Of a stretch of DNA of 64,000 nucleotides, positions 22,201 through 32,607 are shown piece after piece; within the stretch, counting starts at the first letter, position 1; every line of letters begins with the position of its first letter. Made by a program: the position numbers and the translations under genes. The notes beneath the pieces are model-generated. The model was not told where the DNA came from, did not search any database, and worked only from the letters and a program-made list of their open reading frames with translations. The stretch spans positions 4,910,368-4,974,367 of the forward strand of contig NC_135211.1 of the NCBI RefSeq assembly GCF_052324685.1, in the 5' to 3' direction. This stretch comes from Brachyhypopomus gauderio (Eukaryota > Chordata > Actinopteri > Gymnotiformes > Hypopomidae).

Positions 22201-22767
22201 CTGAGAGAGACTGAGAAAGACAGGCTGAGAGAGATAGATAGATATGAGAGAGACCCATATCAACGATCTAAGATGCATTCTTACTTAATCATATGAAAAA
22301 ACAGATGTACTTGTTGTTTGCAGGAAACTGTTCACACAGACATCTACAGACTCCACGCTGTGGTGTCTCATTTGGGTGGCAGCATGGACAGTGGTGAGCA
22401 GTCTGATAATATCCACAAACATGCAGTAGAAACTATAAAGTGACTAATGACATCTTGCTTCCCTGACAGGGCACTACATCAGCGACGTAGCTGAGGAGAA
22501 AGGAGAGTGCTGGTTAAAATTCAACGATTCAAAGGTTTCAAAAAAGACAGAGCCAGCCGTCCTTAAGAGCAGGGCAAAAACAGCCTACCTGCTTTTCTAC
22601 ATGCAAAGGTAGTAGCTCACCTTCTAACTCAGGTACATCTGCTGAAACACATAGAGAACTGGCTGAATTCCAGCTGCTCCTGTTTTGCTGTTGTCTCCAG
22701 TGGGGCTGGAGAGAAGAACGTGGTCCCGTGGATGGTGGACCAGGGAGAAGCAGCAGTATCCCCCTAA
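19213..22767 (+). CDS. USP37-like ubiquitin-specific protease, full gene (copy 1)
   Basis: Predicted 15 exons with consistent phases give about 492 aa: 19213-19239, 19421-19587, 19706-19758, 19849-19888, 20078-20242, 20484-20615, 20737-20863, 21014-21150, 21321-21414, 21519-21598, 21696-21821, 21925-21995, 22340-22393, 22470-22608 and 22701-22767. The peptidase C19 fold is shown by the Cys box (GFPNIGNTCYMNATLQCLL, Cys codon 20506-20508), the DAHEFL motif, Cys pairs (RTCSSCG, KCECGQG), LILHIKRF and the His box (SGHYISDV) followed by CWLKFND. It would cleave ubiquitin from substrates. The N terminus MGCIYSCMK has Gly2 and nearby Cys, suggesting myristoylation/palmitoylation and membrane location; a Lys/Trp-rich and a Ser-rich stretch follow. 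Exon 13 must use the acceptor at 22339, since the stronger-looking one at 22323 breaks the frame. It lacks the PH-like N-terminal part of USP37 and is shorter. It is nearly identical to 53781-57333. Confidence 0.87.
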
Positions 22768-23514
22768 ACCCAACTCCATGCCATGACTAAGTCAGGATAC
22801 ACATGTAAGCACCTACATCCACACTTAACAAGACAGGCTACACATCTGCTCAGTTCAGTTCAGGTCTATTTCTGTCTGTTCCTGTCGTCCAATCGTAGGA
22901 GATAATTCATTAAGAACGGCTTCTGCCTTTCAGATTTGGGAACATAAATACCTCGGTCCATGGGGACAGATACAAATTCCATAAGATTTTACATGTTGGC
23001 AGAAACCTAACCTTTACCCTGCCCTTACAATCAAAATTATAAGGCTAGACACAATTAGAAACTTCCTTCCTAAATTACCGCTCACACTGGTATGTGTGGT
23101 ATATTACATCTTTTTATATTACTGGTAAGTTTCAAGTGAGTTATTATTTGTTCAACATTAACACTCCTCCCCCCTTGTGTGATAAGGCTACAGACTACCA
23201 TTTTAAAATGATTAATGCTTAGATGGTATTTTCATTACAATTAATTAGTTAAACATGATTCAGACCAGCAGACTACAGGCAACTGCTAAATAACAAGCTG
23301 TAAAGGTGATCATCACTTCAATGCTATATCCGTTATATCTGTTAATGGGTTGCGTTTCTATGGGAATTGTGTAAATAGCCCCTTGCTTTTCTTCCAAATC
23401 TTAGTAGATAAAAGGCTTTCTAATAAAAAATGACTATTCATGAATGACGTCACTTTAGACAGCATGTAGCCTAGATGACCTGTCAACGCTTGATTTTCTC
23501 CACCATTCATGTGT
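22768..23514. other. 3' flank of USP gene, no feature recognised (copy 1)
   Basis: AT-rich sequence with no coding signature. Copy 2 equivalent is 57334-58078. Confidence 0.4.
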
Positions 23515-24470
23515 TAAAGGCCAGAAAAGGCGTGACACAGGCGGACACTGCTCCCGACTCTGGCAAGTACGCAACAAAGCGGAAAGACTTCCGTTGTTTG
23601 AAGGGTGAACCGAGTGAACCAAGCGGTGTCTGTTTTGTCCGACTGATCTGAGAAGTTGGGACGTGCCGGAGTAAATACAGCTGAGCTGCTGGTGAAAGCG
23701 AGAACGTGAGAGACTCTGCTGCTGGTGCTGTCTGTGCACAAGAAGCGCGCTGATTAAAAGCTAAGTGCAACCCCCTACCTTTTTAGAAGAATTTTAACCT
23801 TCTGCCATCCACCAGTCGTAGTTTTAGGGCAGTACATTTTAATTTTTCATTTTCGTTTTAGTTTGTTGGAGTCCGTTGCTATAAATAGCTAAGTTGCTTT
23901 CTATTAGGCTGGGTACTGCTATAGGTTTATTTCATTATTTGATTTTTGGTTGTGTGTAAGGGATTTGGATTTGTTTGGTTTGATTTATTTTGGGGTTTAT
24001 AATTTGGAGGGTTTGCTGTGGTGTTAAGTAGTTTTTTTTTCCAGTGCTAGCCTATTAGGGAACATTTTGTTTGGCTAAAATATTCTATATCTTTGGGCTC
24101 CATTTTTGTGTTGCGTCTTTGTGGGTTTGTGTGTTTCTTTGTTACAATTTCAGTTATTTTGAGTGGTGACTGCGTTTTGTTTTTGTTCTGTCCTTTGTCT
24201 GCAGCATTGCTATCCAGAACACTAAGTGGACTGTTGCGTGTCCCTCCTTGAACTGGCTGCCGAGGTTCTGGACTGGGACTGGGTGCACTTGGAGTTGATG
24301 GATTTTTTTTTTTTTTTTATATATATAAAATTCTTTTGTTGAATAAATATATTGTGCAAATTCCCATCTTCTCTCTGCATTTGTCAACTTGCGACTCCCC
24401 AAGGTGTAGTGGTTGGGATTGGGCTAAGGGAAATATAAAATTTTGCCCTTTGTCGGGAAAGGCCGTGACA
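23515..24470. mobile_element. LTR-like repeat (copy 1)
   Basis: A stretch beginning TGTTAAAGGCCAG and ending GGCCGTGACA, with a GC-rich first third, a T-rich middle and a GAATAAATATATTG polyadenylation-like signal near 24343. This resembles a solo LTR in layout, but the flanking 5-mers (TCATG and TTAGT) do not match. Copy 2 (58079-59047) has a 28-bp extra segment near 58326. The minus-strand frames at 23455-23770 have no supporting features. Confidence 0.35.
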
Positions 24471-25179
24471 TTAGTAGTAAATAGTTCTTAGTTCTTTTCT
24501 CTGGCTGTTTGCCTAATGTCGCTCCTCAGTCATTTTGGACTCCTCAGTTTTTACATTGTATTTGATAATTGCCAGTGTTTGCTTTGAAAGTGAGTGTGCT
24601 GGTTGTGTTCTCCAGAGATCTGCACAATGCATTTATCACACTGTTCACGCTGCTCACCATGACTCACTGGTGTGTCCTGCTGTCAGAAGTACAAAGGGTT
24701 CCAGAGCTGGACAGCATCACCTGCAGCATTTACATCGTTCTGTGGATTTGTATTCGCTCCTTCATATTCCTGAACATTGTAATTGGCATTTTTGGTAGGT
24801 TACACTACAAGTCATTAGTTGTGCTGAATGAAATATGCAGATGGTAAAGTAGTGCAAGGGCAGAAGAATTCATTGTCATTTAATGAACAATATTAATAAG
24901 CCAAATCCATGTTGCATACCCACACATGAAAATACATTCGGTTCTGTAAGGAGCGAACTCTCAAGTGCAACAACGAATTGAAATGCAGGTGAGTAGTTCT
25001 TTCATGCTGTAGTTTTTTTACTTAATTTGCTCAGACAATCTTTATGCATGCAAATAGACAAATTAATAGCCAAGTTTTGTTTGTTTTTTGTTCTGATTTT
25101 AGCAGATTAAGCCAGTCTCTAGTTAGTGGGTAAGTAATGGTCCCACGTAGATGGGAAGCAAAACCTGTAACATTTGTGA

Positions 25180-25625
25180 CTGTAATATGTGCTGGAAAAA
25201 CCACAAAAGGATCTAAATGCAGCGTAGTGCTTCTTTATCCTCCAGACACAATCTACTGTAGCTAGCAGCACAAGACACACACAAAACACACAGTACAAAA
25301 AGAAGTGAACACAGGGCAGCAGGGTCAGGGCAGCATGGTCCATACAGTCCAGAGTCCATTACAAATCCAGGGGTCGGGCTGAGAATGAGGTGTAAGGGAG
25401 AAGCAAAGGTCACAACAACGGTAGGCAAAAACAAGCAAGGAACGCTCACTATGCAACGTCAGAGGCAAAACTTCACAATGTAAAGTGGTGAGTGAGTAGT
25501 GTAAGAAAGGTGGAGGAGGGTGGGGACACACAGGGACAGGTGGAGGTCATTAGTATTCAGGAGATTGAACATGCATGTTTCGAGAAGTTGAGACCCTGGC
25601 GCTGTGACTTCAGAAGAGCGGGAGG
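25180..25625 (-). mobile_element. LTR-like repeat in a catsper2 intron (copy 1)
   Basis: GC-richer repeat with ACACACAAAACACACAGTAC and a GGCGCTGTGAC end. The layout is like reverse-oriented fish LTRs, but no target duplication was found. Copy 2: 59757-60200. Confidence 0.3.
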
Positions 25626-25924
25626 CTTGTGTAGCTTCACTCCTTCCTTACAGTCACTTGTGTAGAATAAGTGAAGGGTGTGTGCAGATGTGTGTGGGCG
25701 TCTCCCTTGGGCTACAGGGCTGGCATACCATGACAAGCCCTAGTCCAAAATACAATGTACAACTTTTTGGTTACTATATAGGTATTTTTTGGTTACTGCA
25801 TTTTGCTCTTTGTCCAGACTTCCTACTACACTTGAGGAGGATGAGGAGTCTATTTCCACCCAGGAGGCTCCACTGTATATGAAGAAGATATTTTAGACTG
25901 GGAGACGTATGTGGAGGAGAACAT

Positions 25925-27698
25925 CAATCAATCAATCAAATTTTATTTATATAGCGCTTTTTACAACAGTTGTTGTCACAAAGCAGCTTTACAAGTGCCG
26001 AGTCCTAGCCCCCAGTGAGCAAGCCAAAGGCGACAGTGGCAAGGAAAAACTCCCTAGTTTTTTGCATGAGGAAGAAACCTTGAGAGGATCCAAGACTCAG
26101 GGGGGGAACCCATCCTCCTCTGGCCGACACCGGTCACCATGACAACAACAACAACAATTTAGACAGAAAGAAGAGAAAGAAAAGGAAAAATATGTAATAA
26201 TGTCCATCATGATGTATGCATCCGGTTAGGCAGGAGGTGGCTGGCCCAGGATGGATCGCTGGTCTCCTCATCTCATTATTCCTCAAGCAGGCGGGCAGCC
26301 ATGTGGAGAAATGAAACAGGGAAAATTAGCTCTGTATGAGGACATATACAGGACAGGTGAAATTATAAACATTTCCGGAGTGTGGCAGCATCTCCGGCAT
26401 TTAGTTAAATTATTACAGCCTAGCTAAAAGGCAGAACCAGAAGGTAACATAGGCTTGGGGGCATTCTGAGACAATGGCATCCGTCCACTGCACTGTCAAC
26501 AAACTTGAGTGACCACGAGCAGTGACAGGACGACAGCACCAGCGCCCCAGTCTACCATAAAACCCTTCGCCTGTGAACCCCTGGATCTGTACCTTTATCT
26601 AAGGGGGGATATTAATTATCAAACGCTAAACTTAATAAGTGGGTTTTCAACCTAGACTTAAAGATTGTGACTGTGTCGGAGTCCCGGACGCATTTAGGAA
26701 GATTATTCCAAAGCTGGGGGGCCTTACAAGAAAAGGCTCTTCCCCCTGCTGTTACCTTATTAATTTTTGGAACTAATAAAAGACCAGCACCCTGTGATCT
26801 TAGTGGGCGTGGGGGTTCGTAATAGGAAATAAGTTCCTGAAGGTACTCAGGACATCCAGCATTTAATCTCTTACACAGGCCTCAATTTTTCTTAAACTGA
26901 GTTTGTCATCAGGTTTGGCTGATATGTAAAGTTGAGTGTCATCTGCATAGCAGTGAAAATTGACACCATGTTTGTTTATAACTGTGCCCAATGGTAGCAT
27001 ATATAATGTAAATAATAGTGGTCCTAGAATGGAGCCTTGCGGGACCCCATATTTAACTTTTGTACGTTTGGATGGAATATTATTGAGCTCTACAAACTGA
27101 TAGCGATTTGTTAAGTAAGAATGAAACCATGAAAGGGCTGTGCCAGAGACTCCAACCCAGCGTTCTAACCTTTCTAGCAAGATCCTATGATCAATTGTGT
27201 CGAAAGCTGCACTAAGATCAAGAAGCACTAACAGCGATACATAACCTTGATCTGAAGCAAGGAGGAGGTCATTTGTTACTTTAACTAATGCTGTTTCAGT
27301 ACTGTGATGGGGCCTAAAACCAGATTGGAACTTTTCAAATATGTGATGCCTATGCAGATATAGGCATAATTGCTGGGCAACAGCTTTTTCTATGATCTTA
27401 GATATAAATGATGTGTTTGAAATGGGTCTATAAATAGATAGTACAGTAGGATCAAGATTTGGTTTCTTAATCAGAGGTTTAATAACTGCTAATTTACATG
27501 ATTTGGGCATGTGACCTATTGTAATGGATGAGTTAACTATAGTTAGAAAAGGTTCAGTTACCGCTGGTAATACCTCTTTTAATAACTTTGATGGAACCGA
27601 GTCTAGTGTGCAGGTAGCACAATTTAAGGAAGAAATTATTTTCTCTAATTCTGATTGTGGGAGTGGATGAAAAACATCAAGTTTTTCTCCCAGTATGC
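25925..27698 (-). mobile_element. L2-type LINE inserted in a catsper2 exon (copy 1 only)
   Basis: A 5'-truncated LINE on the minus strand. Its 3' end is at 25925 with a CAATCAATCAATCAA tail; target duplication GAACAT at 25919-25924 and 27699-27704. The reverse transcriptase (open frame 26863-27510) shows [37 protein letters not shown] and the catalytic CYADDTQLY. Downstream (26550-26850) are remnants of the LINE C-terminal tail. L2 assignment is from RT motifs and the 3' tail. Copy 2 has the empty, uninterrupted exon at 60500, so this insertion postdates the duplication (or is polymorphic). Confidence 0.92.
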
Positions 27699-27994
27699 GA
27701 ACATGCAGGTGATGCAGCTCCAGATGGAGGATGAGAAGGTGCTGTGGCCCAAGGAGCTTCTCCTACGTTACTTTGTGCTGATGAACAGACTCCAGGACAT
27801 CCTGGATACCAGGATGCATCTGCAGAACCTACCAGGTAAACCTATTAGGTGGTTTACAGCACTGAAGGTGAAAGCTAGTGTTTGAGTGAGTGAATGACCT
27901 TTTTGTCTCTTGTCTTCCAGCTCAGCTGTTGCTTAACCTCCAAGATTCCAGTTACACTCCAGAGTCACTCCAGTCTCCAGTTAAAGCAGAATGA

Positions 27995-28822
27995 ATAAAA
28001 TATGCTTACATTATGTTGCATTGTGTTATCTTACTGGTCCAGTATGGTGACAAACTCCATTTACACTTAATTCACTGTATGTGGTTTATGGACTGTGTGG
28101 TGAGGGTGGCATTCAGACCACCATATGATCTGACTTACACAAATGATAATTCATGAGGATTCCTAGAAGCTGACTGCAGCCAGCATCCAAGTTATTTTAA
28201 AGGCTGTTAATTGTACTAAAGATGGTCTGTTTGCCTGTTGAGTGGGCATGTGATTCTGACTTCATGTGCATCTGTCGGAATAAGTTAATTTAACATGGAT
28301 TACAGAAATTAGAACCTCAAAAAAGAGCTTATGATGGCTCTAGCACTTGTATGAATACAGAAACAGACCACTGGAGAATTATCTAAAGTTGAAAAGAAAA
28401 AAAGATTTATTAGCATTGTGCTCCACACACCTTGTACCTTCTGAAGACATTTCCATGGTACCAGATCTAGACTTTTTTTAGCTTGATGGTTAAATTATTA
28501 CAATAATTCATTTTTATTGTTAGATAATTAAAATAGATTTTAATAGATTTAAAATATGTAGAATTAAGTGATCATTTAGCCCTGCATGGCATCCATACTC
28601 CACCTAGTGGTAAATAACGGGATGGCCCCCAGTGAAACGTTACTGTCCTTGAGCTAAGGAAAATTAACAAAACATTTACAGTAGTTTTATTATTAGTGGT
28701 GGGAGTAGCATTAGTATTATGTTGAATGTATACCCATGATATTTTAATTAAATATAGCAGTTTTGGTCATAATTAAAATGTAAAAATAATAGGTATAAAC
28801 CATTCATGTAATTCATTATCAT
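27995..28822. other. 3' flank of catsper2, no gene (copy 1)
   Basis: A GAATGAATAAAATATG polyadenylation-type signal overlaps the stop codon. The remainder is AT-rich intergenic DNA. Confidence 0.45.
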
Positions 28823-29272
28823 TGTCGTGAAAATTTCTGAAATATACGAGGACTCAGGCGTGGTTAAAAGAGAAATTTATTAATAGACAAAATAAGCATG
28901 AAAGTTCAGTCTAGAACAGAAGCTGAGAGGAGAGAGAACCGTCCCCCTCCTTTATACCGTTTAGTAGGCGGGGTTCTTATCACATGTTTACACTACATTT
29001 GGGCACACTGAGAAACAAGGCAGAATGCACAGTAGACAGTTTTTGCCTTACATGTGCATTCTCTCCTGACAGTAGTTTTCATGTTTTAGCATAAGCAGCA
29101 GCTTATAGAAACAGCTGATGGGTCTGCGGGTCAAGGCAGATAAGAGTGTTTTCTACCTCTGCACATTCCTTTAACATAGGTCATAATACACACATACACA
29201 TGAGCACATGATTTCATACTGAATCACACTTCACAATTCTCTTGTAATCAGTATAACACAATTTCCATCACA
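28823..29272 (-). mobile_element. Solo LTR, retrovirus-like, reverse orientation (copy 1)
   Basis: 450 bp with TG...CA ends flanked by the perfect 5-bp duplication ATCAT (28818-28822 and 29273-29277). Read on the minus strand it has a TATA-like box (GGTATAAAGG, about 28950), then a transcribed-type segment and AATAAA before the 3' end. There is no internal coding region, so it arose by LTR-LTR recombination. Copy 2: 61617-62067, same duplication. Confidence 0.88.
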
Positions 29273-29310
29273 ATCATATACACTATATAATATAGTATAT
29301 ATAGTATATA

Positions 29311-30117
29311 CACTCACCGGCCACGTTATTAGGCACACCTTGCTAGTGTCAGGAATGGCAATCACGCCCGTGACCGCCAGAGGGCGCCATCGCTGGAATA
29401 TTGACCAGAACACCTGACTCTAATTTACTATTCACCACACCCTACTTAAGGACTCTGTTCACAAGTCGCCAGTGCGAAGTATTGCCTCTCTGAGTGTCTT
29501 TACCAAGCTGTGATCCTGTGTATTTCTCTGATTGATGTTCTGGTTTTTGATCCTCCTGCCTGTTTGGCCCTTTTGTTACCTTTGTCTGCTGCTCTTAGTC
29601 TTCTCTGGTTTTTGACTCTCCTGTTTTTGTCTTGCCCTTTTGTGCTGCTGCCTGTCTACCCTTTGGGGTCGTCCCCTTTTGGGACTTCAGTTCATTGTTT
29701 TTCTATATTAAAATTCAACATCTTTACACCTGCTAATGGATCCTTCTCTACCCTCGGGTTCACCACCATTACAGCTAGTACCAGGTTGGACCCCATTTTG
29801 CATTCAGAACTGCCTTAATCCTTTGTGGCATAGATTCAACAAGGTACTGGAAACATTCCTCAGAGAGTCTGGTCCATGTTGACATGATAGCATCATGTGA
29901 TTGCTACGCAGTTGCTGCAGATTTGTCGGCTACACCCGTTCCACCACATCCCAAAGGTGCTCTATTGGATTGAGATCTGACTATGTAGGCCACTGGAGTA
30001 CAGGGAACTCATTGTTGTGTTCAATAAATCTGTCTGAGATGAATCATGAATTATAACATGGCGAGTTATCCTGCTGGAAGTAGCCATCAGAAGAAGGGTA
30101 CACTGTGATCATAAAGT
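29311..30117. mobile_element. Tc1-like transposon remnant split by a solo LTR
   Basis: Starts CACTCACCGGCCACGTTATT, a terminus I recognise from fish Tc1-like elements. It is interrupted at 29347-29773 by a solo LTR, then continues (ACCAGGTTGGACCCCATTTT...) with transposase-derived sequence on the minus strand (TGGGATTGAGATC-type segments near 29960). It is cut off at about 30117 by a LINE tail. Copy 2 retains only the first 36 bp (62107-62142). Confidence 0.7.
29347..29773 (+). mobile_element. Solo LTR within the Tc1-like element (copy 1)
   Basis: 427 bp beginning TGTCAGGAATGG and ending CCACCATTACA, flanked by the perfect 5-bp duplication GCTAG (29342-29346 and 29774-29778). The flanks join to restore the Tc1-like sequence. 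Copy 2 carries only 62143-62554 of this LTR (first base mutated T to C), where the large duplication ends. Confidence 0.88.
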
Positions 30118-30730
30118 CAAATTTATTTATATAGCACTTTTTACAACACATGTTGTCACAAAGCAGCTTTACAATCGTATGGCTCCAGATCCATAATGAG
30201 CAAGCCAAAGGCAACAGTGGCGAGGAAAAACCCACGATGATGGTGGGGATTAGGAAGTGAGGGAGAGACAGCCTCCCTCACATGCACCTGTTTTAATTAA
30301 CTTTGTAATTTTATTTGTTGGCTGTAACTGTATTGCTGTTGTTGCATCTTGGCCAGGGCTCCCTTGAAAAAGAGGTTCTTAATGGGATTTTTCCCTGGTA
30401 AAATAAAGTTTAAATAAATAAATAAAAAATTAGGAAGAAAACCTTGGGAGGACCAAGACTGAAAAGGGAACCCATCCTCCATTGGGCAGCCTGTTGGCAC
30501 AAGTCCGTATTTGTGGACAAAAGGTGGTTCTACATTTATGGTTCTAGTTCCCACAGTCCCTTCGGTGTAGATGTTGGGCCTCAGGTAGGAGCATCAGCAC
30601 GTCCTCTTGTGGCAATGGCACATCCAACCCCGGCATCAGTACATCCACTGGCAAGTCAGACCATCTCCCAGGTGCTTGTAGGTGCTTGCATGCAATCGTC
30701 TTGGGTAGAAGCCTGCAAAAAGATAGACAA
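30116..30730 (-). mobile_element. L2-type LINE 3' UTR with a nested second LINE tail
   Basis: TTTATTTATATAGCACTTTT and AGCAAGCCAAAGGCAACAGT mark a reverse-oriented L2 3' end. It is interrupted at about 30290-30428 by another LINE tail (CCAGGGCTCCCTTGAAAAAG ... TTTAAATAAATAAATAAA) and then resumes (CCTTGGGAGGACCAAGACTG ... CATCCTCCATTGGGCAGCC). The order shows successive insertions. Confidence 0.65.
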
Positions 30731-31021
30731 TACAGACTGAGTGTGTGGACATCAATTTAAACCACTATTGATTTAAACATACATAGCTCAAGTGTTGTAA
30801 CGTGTGAGGAGGACTGGGTATGGATTTTGGTAGGTGAGTGTAGCAGTTGCGTGGCAGTGTTTTCCAAAAGAAACACATGATTTTCAGTTTTGAATGTTTG
30901 AATGTCTTATGTGAACAACTGTGTTTAATGTTTTGCAAAAAGTGTGTTTTAGCACACCAGGTCAACAGATAGGCTACATGGGTTACATGCACAGGGTAAC
31001 ATAAGAGTGGTGGAAGATGCA
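30731..31021. other. Spacer between units, nothing recognised
   Basis: About 290 bp with no clear feature. The left junction of the duplicated unit may lie here, or anywhere between 29739 and 31671; it cannot be placed because copy 1's left end is outside the window. Confidence 0.35.
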
Positions 31022-32026
31022 CACAGGTCGACTATATCCTCTGTAGGAGACGAAACCTGAAAGAGGTTAGTGATTGCAAGGTGTTACCCGGGGAGAGCGT
31101 AGCTAAACAGCATAGGATGGTGATATGTAGGATGATGTTGGAGGTGAAGAAGAGGAAGAGAGTGAGAGCGGAACCTAAGATCAGGTGGTGGAAGTTAAAG
31201 GATGAGGACTGTGGTGTAAAATTCAGGGATGAGGTGAGGCAGGTACTGGGTAATGGTGGTGGTGTTCTGGATACCTGGGATGAAACTTCAAATGCAGTGA
31301 GGGATGTGGCTAGGAAGGTACTTGACCTCAGGACAGAGGAAGATAGACAAGGAGTCGTGGTGGTGGAATGAGGAAGTTCAGGAAAGTTTGAGAGGAAAGC
31401 GGTTGGCTAAAAAGAATTGGGATTTTCAGCGAGATGAAGAAAGTAGACAGAGGTACAAGGAGATGTGTCGCAAGGCAAAGAGAGCAGTGGCAGAAGCTAA
31501 AGAGAAGGCATATAGCAAGCTGTATGAGAAGTTGGACACTAAGGAAGGGGAAAAGGATCTGTACAGATTGGCCAGACAGAGAAACTGTGATGGGCAGGAT
31601 GTGCAGCAGGTTAGGATGATAAAGGATAAAGATGGAAATGTGTTGTCTGGTGAGGAGAGTGTCTTGGGAAGGTGAAAGGAGTATTTTGAGGAGCTGATGA
31701 ATCAAGAGAATGAAAGGGAAAGAAGGTTAGAAGAGGTAGAGGTTGTGAATCAGGAAGTGCCTCAGGTGAGCAAGGAGGAAGTAAGGGCTGCAATTCAGAG
31801 AATGAAGTGTGGTAAGGCAGTTGGACCTGATGATATTCCAGTGGAGGCATGGAAATGTTTGGGAGAGACAGCAGTGGAGTTCTTGACCTAAGAGGAGGTT
31901 TATGGATGCAGTGGTAGAGGATATCAGAGTGGCTGGGGTGTCAGTGGAGGACACTCAGGACAGGGCCAGATGGAGGAGTTTGATCCGCTGTGGTGACCCC
32001 TGAAAGAGAATAGCCGAAAGAAGAAG
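31022..32026 (+). mobile_element. RTE-type LINE, endonuclease end to 3' tail, RT deleted (copy 2)
   Basis: Open frames read from the end of the endonuclease (VDYILCRRRNLKEVSDCKV at 31029 on) through the basic linker (WWWNEEVQESLRGKRLAKK) to KCGKAVGPDDIPVEAWKCLG. A TGA at 31674-31676 replaces the usual Trp before KEYFEEL. The RT core is missing and the sequence resumes at the C-terminal end (VSVEDTQDRARWRSLIR) and GAAAGAAGAAG tail. Only from 31672 on is it matched in the window by copy 1. Confidence 0.75.
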
Positions 32027-32599
32027 TGCATTAAATTAGATCATTCATCTAGTGTGATTATTATAAACTTACGATTGTCCAAGGTTTGTGCCAGCACTGT
32101 TCAGTTTCAGTACAGCTGTGCACAGGGGGAACAACTGGCACACTGAGCTGAGAAAAATGTGCAGTTTGAAAAAGCAAAGCCACTATACGTTTGCATAGGG
32201 CAGTGTCTGCGACATGTGAACAGCATGCGTGTCTCAGCACAACAGGAGTTGAATCAGAAAGTCCAATCTGTAAGAGGGTAAGCAAAATTAGTAATGACTT
32301 TGTTTAATTCAGGGGTTCCGTATACCAGTCCTGGGGATCCTATATCACACGTTGTGTTTTACCTTTTCTAAAACCTGATTGACCTATTTAGCAAATTAAG
32401 ATCAATGTGGGTGGGGCCGAGTAAAAAAAGTGTTTTAAAATGGAGAAAAAAAATGTGCATGGCATAAGAACCCCAAGAATGGAACCTGGACCCGTTTGCT
32501 TATTTTATGACAATAGATTTTGCATACAGAACATGGATAGGCTATCACTGACATTAAAATAATGCTCAAGTTATACATAATCCTGAGACATGTATATCT
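32027..32599. other. 5' flank of integrase/protease gene, no gene (copy 2)
   Basis: Same as 354-925 of copy 1; AT-rich without coding signal. The flank continues after the hAT at 33797-34296. Confidence 0.4.
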
Positions 32600-32607
32600 G
32601 TCTAACC

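Larger units (their letters stand above)
24616..27994 (+). pseudogene. catsper2: CatSper2 3' gene fragment, interrupted by an L2 LINE (copy 1)
   Basis: CatSper2 is a pore-forming subunit of the sperm flagellar Ca2+ channel. The exon at 24616-24794 encodes the pore helix, selectivity loop and S6 start (FTLLTMTHW ... SFIFLNIVIGIF). A penultimate exon at about 25819-25924 plus 27699-27835 encodes LDWETYVEENMQ and [20 protein letters not shown], and the last exon (27921-27994) ends with QLLLNLQDSS. The C-terminal block closely follows the CatSper2 signature (LDWE..V.EN..., V.WP...LFRYFELL.KLQ). Exons for S1-S5 are not in the window. A 1774-bp LINE splits the penultimate exon with a GAACAT duplication. 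The canonical T-x-D-x-W loop reads T-M-T-H-W, so the Ca2+-coordinating Asp is Thr. A frame change near 25880 also occurs in copy 2. Non-functional here. Confidence 0.85.
1..29738 (+). repeat. Large direct duplication, copy 1
   Basis: This block matches 31672-62554 in the same orientation and order, starting at the first base of the window (so the true left edge lies outside). Exons, introns, microsatellites and transposons are all repeated, with roughly 1% or less substitution in compared stretches. Relative to copy 2 it lacks a hAT (32608-33788), about 380 bp at about 1430, about 1.56 kb of 3' exons of the integrase/protease gene, 2.47 kb holding the TM gene, and about 0.5 kb at about 15975. 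It carries extra integrase exons (2106-2538), a Harbinger element (6210-8874) and an L2 LINE (25925-27698). Homology ends inside a solo LTR. It is either a segmental duplication or an unmerged haplotype. Confidence 0.95.

Noticed and set aside
23455-23770. Three overlapping minus-strand frames considered as a gene
   Set aside because: Within an LTR-like repeat; no splice structure and no recognisable domain.
25119-25531. Overlapping Cys/Leu-rich minus-strand frames
   Set aside because: They lie in an LTR-like repeat in a catsper2 intron and have no conserved domain.
29347-29773. Possible full retrovirus near the two LTRs (28823-29272 and 29347-29773)
   Set aside because: The two LTRs are unrelated in sequence, lie in different contexts with different target duplications, and have no gag/pol/env between them; both are solo LTRs.
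31328-31705. 125-codon Leu/Ser-rich minus-strand frame
   Set aside because: Antisense to the purine-rich RTE LINE coding strand, which gives artificially open reverse frames.
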